Shown here one piece after another: positions 1 through 9,700 of a DNA stretch of 64,000 bases. Positions within the stretch are counted from its first letter, which is position 1, and each line of letters begins with the position of its first letter. This DNA is from Acidobacteriota bacterium (GTDB lineage Bacteria; Acidobacteriota; Terriglobia; Bryobacterales; Bryobacteraceae), in the NCBI GenBank assembly GCA_018268715.1, contig JAFDVZ010000012.1:1-64000 (forward strand), written 5' to 3'. Position numbers and translations under genes: made by a program. The notes under the pieces were generated by a model, which worked only from the letters and a program-made list of their open reading frames with translations, made no database searches and was not told the DNA's origin.

Positions 1-18
1 GACTTGCGCCACGGGCTG

Positions 19-411
19 CTAGCCTTCCTTCAGCAGCCGCAGCGCATCTTCCAACTCGTAGATCCGATCCTCGATCGCCTTCGTATTCTTTCCCGCCGCC
101 TGGGCGTCCGCCAGCTTCTTCTTCTGCGCGGCCACTTGCTTTTCGAGCGCGGCCTGTTTGGGCGACGGCGCCGCCGGAGCGGCGGGCGCGGGTTCGGCCG
201 CCTTGGCCTGAGCGGGCTTTGCGCCCTTGGTCTTCTTCGGCTTGGATGGCAGCGCCACCTTTTCGCCGAAATCCTCCAGCAATTCCCTTTGTAACTGGGC
301 GAGCTCCGCCGCCACTTCGTGGAACCGCGCGATCAGCTCCTTCTTCGCCTGCGCACGCAGCTTCAGATAATTCGTCTTCGCTTCCCGGTATTGATCGAGT
401 GTCTGGGACAT
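19..411 (-). CDS. Small Lys/Ala/Pro-rich coiled-coil protein, function unknown
   Basis: 130 residues and complete. I do not recognise a named family. An N-terminal helix (about residues 5-50, Glu/Lys/Leu-rich) is followed by a basic Pro/Ala/Lys linker (about 52-85) and a second helical, coiled-coil-prone segment (about 87-128). There is no signal peptide or membrane segment, so it is probably cytoplasmic. The helix-basic linker-helix layout would fit a nucleoid-associated or scaffolding role, but nothing in the sequence proves that. It is divergent from the secreted protein at 602, and a TATAAT -10 element lies about 25 bp upstream of its ATG. Confidence 0.6.
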   Translation of the reverse strand: MSQTLDQYREAKTNYLKLRAQAKKELIARFHEVAAELAQLQRELLEDFGEKVALPSKPKKTKGAKPAQAKAAEPAPAAPAAPSPKQAALEKQVAAQKKKLADAQAAGKNTKAIEDRIYELEDALRLLKEG

Positions 412-435
412 ATTCGCGAGGGGATGACGAAGCTC

Positions 436-441
436 ATTATA
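436..441 (-). promoter_or_regulatory. Probable -10 element for the coiled-coil gene
   Basis: A perfect TATAAT reads on the minus strand (441 to 436), which would start transcription near 429 with a leader of about 18 nt before the ATG at 411. No convincing -35 is seen 16-18 bp upstream, so this rests on the -10 alone. Confidence 0.35.
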
Positions 442-601
442 TTCAAGTTCTTCACAATGGCGCTAAAGGTGGGCGCCGCCCTCCGCGTCCCCGCGAATTG
501 CCGAAACAATCCGGGTGAACCGAACGTAACTCGAAGTGAGGCGGTCAGAAAAGACAACGCCTCATCGAACCTCGGTCCCGAGGAGCAAATAGGAGTTGGA
601 A

Positions 602-919
602 ATGTTCAATAATTGCGCTATTCGTGCGTTCGCACTCGTTTTGGGATCGGCTGCCCTGTACTCAGGATCGCAACTTGCCGCCGCTCCCCGCCGGACGGAG
701 ACCGTCAACATCCCGTTCGCCTTTCAGGTTCACAACGTGACTCTGCCCGCCGGCGAGTATCGCCTGGAGCGCGACACGGGCTCGGAAGTCGCGCGCGTCG
801 TCAACGTCCGGACGCGGCGCAGCGTGCAGATGCTGCGTTCCGAGGCCGCCTCCGCCGACGGTTCCGTCAACCTGACTTTCGTGCAGAAGGGCGGCGGATA
901 CCAACTCAAAATTCAGTAA
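602..919 (+). CDS. Small secreted protein, unknown function
   Basis: 105 residues. The ATG at 602 is chosen over an in-frame TTG at 596 because AGGAG (591-595) sits 6 nt before the ATG but directly abuts the TTG. Residues 1-27 form a signal peptide (hydrophobic core FALVLGSAALYSG, cleavage near LAA-AP). The mature part is a compact beta-type domain with the pattern VNIPFAFQVHNVTLPAGEY. Similar short secreted proteins are common and uncharacterised in Acidobacteria (recalled, not searched). Probably periplasmic or extracellular; no partner is apparent. Confidence 0.65.
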   Translation: MFNNCAIRAFALVLGSAALYSGSQLAAAPRRTETVNIPFAFQVHNVTLPAGEYRLERDTGSEVARVVNVRTRRSVQMLRSEAASADGSVNLTFVQKGGGYQLKIQ

Positions 920-1011
920 CTCGACTTATCGGATGATGAGACGAGTTAGCCTGCGGCGGGCCGCCTGAGACACCGCGCCGGTCCGCCGCGTTGTGATCCA
1001 ATGGATCCGTC

Positions 1012-1764
1012 ATGATGGAACTCGGCGTCGGCCTGATCCGCATCGGAAGAGAGTGGGGCCATGTCGCCCAGGGCGTGCCCGCTGAAGGCGAGGCGGCGGC
1101 GTTTCTCGAACACGCCTTCGCCCGCGGCGTAACGTTCTACGACACGGCCCCAAGCTACGGCTCGAGCGAATCGCGCACCGGCGAGTTCCTTCGCACGCTG
1201 ACCCCCGCCGAGCGTGGACGCATCACCGTCGCCACCAAGTTCGGCGAGCATTGGGACGCGGCCCTCCGCCAGCCCTTCGTCGATCATTCCTTCGACGCGC
1301 TCCGCCGCTCCATCGATCAGAGCCTCGCCCGGCTGGGCCGCGTCGACGTGCTCCAACTGCACAAGACCACGTCCGACGTCCTGCGCTCGGACGACCTCGC
1401 CCGTGCCTGGGAATACGCCCGTTCGGTGGGAATCGCCCGCCTCGGCCCCAGCGTCAGCGATCTGGATTCCGCCGCCCTCGCCGTCGCCGACGGGAGTTTC
1501 TCCGTCATACAACTCCCGCTGAACCTCGCCAACCGTCGCTTTGAAGCACCGGCGCGCGAAGCCTCGGCGCGCGGCATGTCGGTGGTGGCGAACCGGCCCT
1601 TCGCCATGGGCGCCATGCTCTACGGCGATGCGCCCGTCACTCGCGCCGACGCCTTCGCCTACATGCTCGGTCTCGGCCTGAACGGCGTCATCCTCACCGG
1701 CACCGCCGACACCGCCCATCTCGACGAAAACCTGGCCGCCTTCCACGAAGCCAGCGCGCGCTGA
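1012..1764 (+). CDS. Aldo/keto reductase family protein
   Basis: 250 residues, somewhat shorter than the usual 280-330 of the family. It is an NAD(P)H-dependent TIM-barrel oxidoreductase for carbonyl compounds. The tetrad is readable: D44 and Y49 in YDTAPSYG, K76 in VATKFGE and H117 in DVLQLHK. The C-terminal part (VVANRPFAMGA, then GVILTGTADTAHLDENLAA) matches the cofactor-phosphate loop region. There is no signal peptide, so it is cytosolic. The start is the first of two adjacent ATGs. The substrate cannot be inferred; it sits alone between unrelated genes. Confidence 0.85.
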   Translation: MMELGVGLIRIGREWGHVAQGVPAEGEAAAFLEHAFARGVTFYDTAPSYGSSESRTGEFLRTLTPAERGRITVATKFGEHWDAALRQPFVDHSFDALRRSIDQSLARLGRVDVLQLHKTTSDVLRSDDLARAWEYARSVGIARLGPSVSDLDSAALAVADGSFSVIQLPLNLANRRFEAPAREASARGMSVVANRPFAMGAMLYGDAPVTRADAFAYMLGLGLNGVILTGTADTAHLDENLAAFHEASAR

Positions 1765-1816
1765 CGGATGCGCTCATCCCGCCGGTTGCGATACGCTCGG
1801 AATCCGGAGGCGATCG

Positions 1817-2395
1817 ATGTCCCTCAGCAAACCCGCATCCTGTGTCGTTCTATTCCTGCTGGCCGGCGCGCTTGCGGCCGCGCAGGAGGCCAAGCCGAAG
1901 AAACAGCCCGACGTCCCCTATGTGCCCACCACGACGGCCGCGGTCGAGGCGATGCTGAAACTGGCCGGCGTCGGCAAGTCCGATGTCGTCTACGATCTCG
2001 GTTGCGGCGACGGCCGCATCGTCATCGCCGCCGCCAAATCCCTGGGCGCGCGCGGCGTGGGCATCGACATCAATCCGGAGCGCATCAAGGAAGCCCGGGA
2101 AAACGCCGTCAAGGCCGGCGTCGACCAGCAGGTTCGCTTTGAGGAGCAGGACCTATTTGACGCCGACATCCGCGAAGCCACCGTCGTCACGCTGTTCCTG
2201 CTTTCCAGCGTGAACCTGAAACTGCGTCCGAAACTGCTCGCCGACCTGAAGCCCGGCACGCGCGTCGTCTCGAACACCTTCGATATGGGCGATTGGAAAC
2301 CGGAGAAGGAGATCACGTTGCCGGGCGACGACGAGGACTCCTACCTGAGCCACCGCCTCTTCCTCTGGCGGATCCCCGAACGCCAGGCCAAATAA
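1817..2395 (+). CDS. Class I SAM-dependent methyltransferase with N-terminal signal peptide
   Basis: 192 residues. The Rossmann-type SAM-binding motif is clear: VYDLGCGDGRIVIAAA (about residues 57-72), then the acidic loop GVGIDINPERI and a motif II-like region. Unexpectedly, the N-terminus (about 1-22, core SCVVLFLLAGALAAAQ) looks like a cleavable signal peptide, which would send a SAM-dependent enzyme to the periplasm, where no SAM supply is known. Either the segment is an inner-membrane anchor with the domain facing the cytoplasm, or the start lies further in. The sequence just before the ATG (GGAGGCGATCG) holds a good Shine-Dalgarno, which supports the long form. Related single-domain enzymes methylate lysines of membrane proteins; the target here is unknown. 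Confidence 0.8.
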   Translation: MSLSKPASCVVLFLLAGALAAAQEAKPKKQPDVPYVPTTTAAVEAMLKLAGVGKSDVVYDLGCGDGRIVIAAAKSLGARGVGIDINPERIKEARENAVKAGVDQQVRFEEQDLFDADIREATVVTLFLLSSVNLKLRPKLLADLKPGTRVVSNTFDMGDWKPEKEITLPGDDEDSYLSHRLFLWRIPERQAK

Positions 2396-2399
2396 GCGG

Positions 2400-3317
2400 T
2401 CAGGCCGCCGGGACCGCCAGCACCTCGGCCGCCACCTTCGCCGTGTTCGCGTGGATCACCACCGTGTCGTGCGGGTTGAAGGCGTATCCGCCGGCGAGCG
2501 TGATGCACACCGGCAGCTTCCGGCTCCGCGCCGCCTCGTAGATCAACCGGTCCCGCCGCGCCAGCCCGTCAAAGGTCAACAGCAGGCCCCCCAACTGGTC
2601 TTCCATGTAGGGGTCCGCGCCCGACACGTGCATGATGAACTGCGGCTTGAACTTGTCCATCGCCGGAATCAGCGCGTCGCCCAGCCGCGACAGGTACTCG
2701 GCGTCCGATACGCCGTCGTCCAGGTTCACATCGACATCGGAGGGCGGCTTCTCGTAGGGGTAGTTGTTCAGGTGGTGGATCGACAGCGTGAACACCGTCG
2801 GATCGTTGGCGAAAATGGAGGCGGTGCCATTGCCCTGATGGACGTCGGTGTCCACCACCATGATCCGCTCCACCGCGCCGTCCTTTTGCAGCCGCCGCGC
2901 CGCCACCGCCACGTCGTTGATCGGGCAGAAGCCTTCGCCATGCGCCGCGAATCCGTGATGGTAGCCGCCTCCGATGTTGAACCCCACGCCGTCGCGCAGC
3001 GCATTCCGCGCCGCCAGGATGGTGCCGCCGGTCATCAGGCGCATAGCGTTCACCATTTTGCGAGAATACGGGATCTCGAGCGTGATGATCTCGTGATAGG
3101 TCAGCGTGCCCGTCTCGAGCTTCGCGATCCATTCGGGGTCGTGCGCCAGGTGCAGGTCCTCGTCGCTCGCCGTCCGCGGAGCGACGAAATCGGACGGCTG
3201 GGCAAACCGCTCCCTCAACAGCCGGTCATGGATCAGCCGGAACTTCTCGGCCTGAAACACATGCTCCCCGAGGTTGAGGTCATACTCGTCGGAGTAGACG
3301 AGTTGAAAAGGCAGCAT
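2400..3317 (-). CDS. Histone deacetylase / acetylpolyamine amidohydrolase family protein
   Basis: 305 residues from the ATG at 3317, chosen because GGAG lies 5 nt upstream; an upstream TTG has no support. It is a zinc hydrolase of the arginase/HDAC fold that removes acetyl groups from lysine, polyamines or small molecules. Family residues are all visible: H120-H121 in GGGYHHG, D158 and H160 in VDTDVHQGNG, D235 in SGADPY and catalytic Y278 in AGGYAF. The length fits bacterial HDAC-like enzymes (AcuC type about 300-390). Cytosolic. It is convergent with the methyltransferase gene, 4 bp between stops. The substrate is unknown. Confidence 0.9.
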   Translation of the reverse strand: MLPFQLVYSDEYDLNLGEHVFQAEKFRLIHDRLLRERFAQPSDFVAPRTASDEDLHLAHDPEWIAKLETGTLTYHEIITLEIPYSRKMVNAMRLMTGGTILAARNALRDGVGFNIGGGYHHGFAAHGEGFCPINDVAVAARRLQKDGAVERIMVVDTDVHQGNGTASIFANDPTVFTLSIHHLNNYPYEKPPSDVDVNLDDGVSDAEYLSRLGDALIPAMDKFKPQFIMHVSGADPYMEDQLGGLLLTFDGLARRDRLIYEAARSRKLPVCITLAGGYAFNPHDTVVIHANTAKVAAEVLAVPAA

Positions 3318-3462
3318 CGATTCTCCGAATCTTCTCTCCGAATCTTCAATGTATCGCAAGTGGCCGAGCTCATCACGCCAACGCCATTCCGCAACTTACA
3401 CTTCGGGCTCGTCCGCCGGGTACTGGCCACTCCGTCAGTACTCGTTGCGCCAACTATCCCGG

Positions 3463-3490
3463 TTGACAATCCATTTCGAGCGGGCATAAT
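3463..3490 (+). promoter_or_regulatory. Strong sigma-70 type promoter for the giant Ig-repeat gene
   Basis: TTGACA (3463-3468), a 16-bp spacer and CATAAT (3485-3490, 5/6 match) predict a start near 3497 and a 5' leader of about 235 nt before the GTG at 3732. The rest of the 414-bp gap between the HDAC-family gene and the giant gene shows no other gene and no riboswitch that I recognise. Confidence 0.6.
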
Positions 3491-3731
3491 GGATCATTGC
3501 CCCGGCGGCGGCGTCCCATGGCCAAGCTCTTTTTGTCCTCACCGCTCCGCCAGATCATCCAACTCCGAGGCGCCTCCAATCGCCCGGTCGAGGACACCCA
3601 TTAACCGTCGCCGGCTCACTCCGGTGAGTCCCCAAAACACACAATGAAACGAGCCTCCGTCAACTTGCCGACTTGTCAGAACCGATCGAGCCGGGTCCCT
3701 CACTCCGGCGCTGGGAACGCGGGGGCGATTC

Positions 3732-6700
3732 GTGTCCGCTCGTAAGTCACTGATCCTGCTCGCGGCTGCAATTCTGGCCGCCCTTCCTTCATCGGCTGAA
3801 ACCTGGACCCAACGGAGCCCCGCGTCCGCTCCGGCGGTGCGCCAGTTGGCGGCGGTCGCCTACGACCCCATCCGCCGGCAGGTGGTGCTGTTTGGCGGCG
3901 CGGGTTCGGGGACCACCAAGTACGGCGACACCTGGGTGTGGAACGGGTCCACCTGGACCCAGCGGTCGCCCTCCTCCTCGCCCTCGGCCCGCGCCGGCGC
4001 GAAGATGGTGTGGCATTCCGGGCTCGGAAAGATTGTGTTGTTCGGCGGCCAGTCCAACTCCGCCTATCTCAATGACACGTGGGTCTGGGACGGGACCAAC
4101 TGGACCCAGCAGTCGCCCTACACCGCGCCTCCCGGGCGAACCTACCACACGATGGCGTACGATCCGCTCCACGACAAGGTGGTGGTGTACGGTGGAGCGC
4201 CGTCTCTGGGCGACACCTGGCTCTGGGACGGCTTCAACTGGGCGCAGGCGAGCCCCTCCACCAGCCCGCCGGTTCTCTGGCAATCGGCCGCCATCTGGGA
4301 CCCCTACCGGCAGGGTGTCATCCTGTGGGGCGGCTTCCGCGGCGACACGCTCAGCATGACGCAGGCCACCTGGCTGTGGGACGGCTCCAACTGGACGCAA
4401 CTGGGCACCGCCCACTCGCCGCCCGCCTCCTGGGGACACTCCTTCGCCTACGATGACCAGCGCGGCATGGGCGTCCTGTTCGGACTCTACCCCTCGATCG
4501 ACCCGAACAACTACACCTGGCTGTGGAACGGCGTCGACTGGAAGCAGGCCGTCACCTCCAGCGCTCCCACCACCCGCTACACCGCCGCCATGGCCTACGA
4601 CGCCGCCCACAGCCAGCAGGTGCTGTTCGGAGGCGTCGACTCCACCGCCCACATCCTCGGCGACACCTGGACCGAAAGCCTCGAATTCACCGAAACCGCC
4701 CTGTCCCTCTACTCTCCCGGTCTCGGCGGACCGTCCATTCGAACCGGCGCGGCGGTCGGCAACGACCCCGGCGGCCGCGTCATGCTGTTCGGCGGCGTCG
4801 ACTCAACGAACACGGTGCTGAACGACACCTGGATGTGGATCGACAACCAGTGGTCTTTCTTCAATCTGTCCACCTCTCCGCCGGCGCGCAGGAACGCCGC
4901 CATGGCCCTCGACACCGCCCACGACCGCACGGTCCTGTTTGGCGGCAATTCGAGCGCTACCGGAACCACCCGTCTCGGCGACACCTGGCTTTGGAGCGGC
5001 TACGGCTGGGCTCAGCAGACCACCTCGTCCGCCCCCTCCGCCCGCACCAGCCCGGCCATGGCTTTCGACGCCCAGAACGGCGTCACCGTCCTGTTCGGCG
5101 GCAACACGGCCTCCGGCGACTCGGCCGAAACCTGGACCTGGAGCGGTTCCGCCTGGACCCTCCGTTCCCCGTCCGCCTCGCCCTCGGCCAGAAGCGGCGC
5201 GGGCATGGCCTACGACGCCGCCCGTCGGGAAGTAGTGTTGTTCGGCGGCGGATCCACCAACCAGACCTGGGTCTGGAACGGCACGACGTGGACGCAGAAG
5301 TCGCCACCCGCCAGCCCCCCGGCCTTCAGCCACGTGAGTCTCGCCTACGACTCCCGCCACGGCCGCGTGATCCTGCTCGGCTCCAATAACGGCGCCAACT
5401 CCGCCACCTGGTATTGGGACGGAACCACCTGGACCAACCTCGGCTCGCAGGTCACTCAGACCGCCCAGACGGTAAACCCCATCGGCAGCGTCAATGGAAC
5501 CACGCTCGCCATGGCTGTCCCGAACGGCTCCACCACCCGGCTCGGAACCTGGCTGATCGCCGCCCCGACCGTCGCCACCCCGATGCTGGGACAGGCCTAC
5601 CCCGGCCAGCCGTACTCCTACACGATCCCGGTCACCGGAGGCGTCGGACCGTACCTGTTCTTCCAGGACGGCAGCCCGTACACGCTCACCTCCTTCGGCC
5701 TTTCGCTGAACCCCACCACCGGTCAGATCACCGGCACGAACTACGCCACCTCGGGCCAGGCCATCCCCATCGGCATCACCATCTCCGACGCCCAGGGCCT
5801 GCAAAGCGACATCACCTTCACCCTCCCGATCGTCAGCGGCCCCGTGGTGGTTTCGCCCGCCACCCTTCCGGACGCCAACGCCGCCGCGCCCTACTCGGTC
5901 CAATTGAGCGCCAGCGGAGGCGTCGGACCCTACGCCTTCAGCGTCGGTTCCCTGCCGCCCGGCCTCACGATTAACTCGGGCAACCAGATCACCGGCCTCT
6001 GCACCGCCTCCGGACCCGTCTCCATCACGGTCACCGACGCGCAGACCCCCATCGCCGGGACCACCACCCTGGCCGGGACCATCAACTGCAACCCCGCGCC
6101 CGTCATCATCGACGGGTCGCCCCTGCCCGGCGGCGTCCCGAACACGCCCTACTCGTATCAATTCAGCACCAACGCGACGGCGAATCCCCCCGGCGCGGCG
6201 CCCTACACCTGGACCCTGACGCCCGGCACGCTGCCCTCCGGCTTCACGCTCAACGGCTCCGGCCAACTCACCGGGACCGCCACTTCCACCGGCAGCTACT
6301 CCTTCAGCGTCCGCTTCACCGATCGCTGGGGCGCCACCACCACCAAGAGCTTCTCCGTCACCTTCGCCTATCCGCTGTCCATCACCACCACCCAACTCCC
6401 GGCGGGCCTGGTGAACAAGGTCTACCCGTCCGGCGTCTCCATCGTCGCCAACGGCGGATTCGCGCCGTACGGCTACAGCGCCACCGGACTGCCGCCCGGC
6501 CTCTCGGTCAACCCCTCCACCGGGGCCATCGCCGGGACGCCCACCACGGCCGGCGCCTACACCCCGTCGTTCACCGTCATCGACAGCACCCAGGCCACGG
6601 TCAACGTAACCCTCGGCATCAACGTCACCGCCTCTCCGCTCTACGCCGACTGGACCCTGCTCAACCCCGCGACCTCTCCCTATGGCGTCGTCGACTACGG

Positions 6701-9700
6701 CTACGCCTTCGACGCAGCCCGCGCCCAGGTCGTCCTGTTCGGCGGCAACTACTTCGGCGACGGCGACAGCGGCGACACCTGGACCTGGAACGGCGCCACC
6801 TGGACCCACCAGTCGCCCGTCAACTCCCCGTCCGGCCGCAACGACACGGCCATGACCTACGACGCCGCCCGCTCGCAGGTGGTCCTGTTCAGCGGCGGCG
6901 TTTTCAGCTCCACCGGCGAGGCCGACACCTGGGTCTGGGACGGTTCCAACTGGACCCAGAAATTCCCCGCCGCCTCGCCCTCCGCCCGTCATTCGGCGGC
7001 CATCGCCTACGACGCCGCCCACCAACAGGTGGTCCTGTTCGGCGGCTTCAGGGGCGAAAGCTTCCTCGGCGACACCTGGGTTTGGGACGGCGCCAACTGG
7101 ACCCAGAAATCGCCCTCCACCTCGCCCGCGGCCCGTGCCGGCGCGCGCATGGTCTACGACTCGGCCCGCGGACAGATCGTCCTGTTCGGCGGCGACGGCG
7201 GCTCCCTCCTCGCCGACACCTGGGTCTGGGACGGCTCCAACTGGACGCAGAAATCGCCCGCCAACTCGCCCTCCGGCCGCTCCGGTTACGCCATGTCGTT
7301 TGACAGCGTGCGCAATCAGGTGGTCCTGTTCGGCGGGACCGACTACTACAACCCGGTCAACGACACCTGGGTCTGGGACGGCTCCAACTGGACCTCCGTC
7401 ACCACCTCCCACACCCCCTCCGCGCGCTCCTACATGCAGATGGTGTTCGACTCCGTCCGCCGCCAGACGGTTCTGTTCGGCGGTCTCGGCTCCAGCTACG
7501 ACCTGCACAGCGACACCTGGGTCTTCGGCGGACCCTGGGTTTCCACCACCACGCTGCCCACCGGCCTGATCGGCGTCCCCTACTCGGCATCCATCTCGGT
7601 CACCGGCGGAACCAGCCCCTTCAGCTTCACTCAGGATGGAACGCCGCAGAGCCTGCCCAACGGCCTCACGCTGAATCCCACCACCGGCGCCATCACCGGA
7701 ACGCCCGCCGCCGCCGGCGTCTTCAACGTCGGAATCTCGATCGTCGACCACAACAACCTGGGCATCGACCCCACTTTCTCGCTCACCATCGGCTCGGCCC
7801 TCGCCCTCGCGCCCGCCACGCTGCCCGACGCCACCATGGGCGCCAGCTACAGCGTGCAGATGATCCCCTCCGGAGGCGTCGGCGCCACGCACCTGGTCCT
7901 GGTGTCCGGCCTCCCGCCCGGCATGTCGTTCAACTCGGGCAACTTCATCACCGGATCCTGCACCGGCCAATCCGCCACCGGCGTCAGCTTCACGGTCACC
8001 GACAGCGCCACGCCGCCCAACACGGCCACCTTCGGCCCGCTGGCCCTGCATTGCAACCCCGCTCCGCAGATCACCAACCCCACCGTTCTGCCCAACGGGA
8101 CCCCGAACGTCGCCTATAGCGTCCAGTTCCTGACCAACGCCATCTACGACGCCCCCGGCGCCGCTCCCTTCACCTGGACCCTGGTCACGCCCAACACCCT
8201 GCCCTCCGGCTTCGGCCTGAGCGCTACCGGACTGCTCACCGGCACGCCCACCGCCGCCGGTTCGTCCAACTTCTCCATCACCTTCACCGATCGTTGGGGC
8301 GCCACAACCACCAAGGCCTTCCAGGTCTCCTTCATCTCGACGCTCGCCATCAGCACCAGCAGTCTGCCCTCGGGAACCGCCGGCGTCGCCTACCCATCCG
8401 GCGTCGCCATCGCCGCCACCGGAGGAACCCCGGCCTACAACTTCAGCGCCACCGGCCTGCCCACCGGACTCGTCGTTAACCCGACCACCGGCGCCCTCAC
8501 CGGCACGCCCACCCAGACCGGTTCCTTCAACCCCACCTTCACCGTCACCGACCAGACCGCGCAAAGCGTCAATCGCCAGATCCCGATCGTCATCGCCGCC
8601 GGCGCGCCCATCGTCATCACCTCTCCGCAATCGCTGCCCAACGGCGCCATCGGACAGGTCTACGCCTACACCGTCCAGTGGACCGGCGGCGTCGCGCCGT
8701 TCACCGTCACCCCCGCCGGCCTGCCCGCCTGGCTCGCCGTGAACAACTCGGGACAGTTGACCGGAACGCCCCCCGCCGGCGGCGCCTACACCTTCTCGCT
8801 CGCCGTCACGGACGCGCAGACGCCCACCGCCAACAGCGCCTCCAGGACCTTCACCATCTGGGTGAATCCGCCGAGCATCACCACCACCTCTCCGCTCACC
8901 GCGGCCATCGTCGGACAGCCTTACTCGAACACCCTCGCCGCCACCGGCGGCCAGACGCCCTACGCCTGGACCACCACCACCACGTTGCCCTCCTGGCTCA
9001 CGCTCTCGAGCGCCGGCGTCCTTTCGGGCACGCCGCCCGTCGGCGCCCCCGCGGAAGTAGCCTTCACCGCCAAGGTCACCGACCAGCAGGGCCTGTTCGC
9101 CACCGCCTCGCTGACCTTGCCGATCAACGTCCCGGCGCTCGCGTTCTCCACGTCATCGCCCTTGCCGGCGGCCACCGCGAACGCCGCCTACACCACCACC
9201 GTGCAGGCTGCCGGAGGCGTCGCGCCCTACACCTTCAGCGGTACGGGACTCCCCGCCTGGCTGTCCATCGCCTCTGACGGAACCCTCACCGGAACCCCGC
9301 CCTCGGCCGGCCCGGTCACCTTCACCCTGGCCGTCGCCGATTCCGCCAGCGGTTCGGTGACGAAGCTCTACACCCTGCCGGTGAACTCGGCGCTGACCAT
9401 CGGAAACTCGCCCGGCCCGGCCACCGTGAACGCGGCCTATTCGTTCACCTTCGCGGCGTCCGGCGGCAGCGGGACCTACTCGTGGTCCGCTGCCGGTCTG
9501 CCGTCGTGGCTGTCGCTGTCCGCCGCCGGCGTGCTCAGCGGAACGCCGCCCTCGGCCGGCTCCATTCCGTTCACCGTAACGTTGACGGATCCGGTTTCGG
9601 CCGCCTCCATCCAGGCCTCGTTCTCCCTCACGGTGAACGCGGTGTTAGGCATCCTCACCACCTCGCCGCTGCCGGCGGGCACCGTGGGAGCGCCGTACTC

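Noticed and set aside
2451-3647. 398-codon plus-strand frame opposite the HDAC-family gene
   Set aside because: All catalytic motifs are on the minus strand; the plus frame is Arg/Val/His-rich with no family resemblance.
4803-8630. Very long open frame (about 1275 codons) on the minus strand inside the giant Ig-repeat gene
   Set aside because: Its Gly/Ala/Arg/Asp-rich composition mirrors the repetitive GC-rich sense codons, it has no signal, domain or Shine-Dalgarno, and the sense strand encodes recognisable domains throughout. The same applies to the minus frames at 10029-11897 and 12321-14168.
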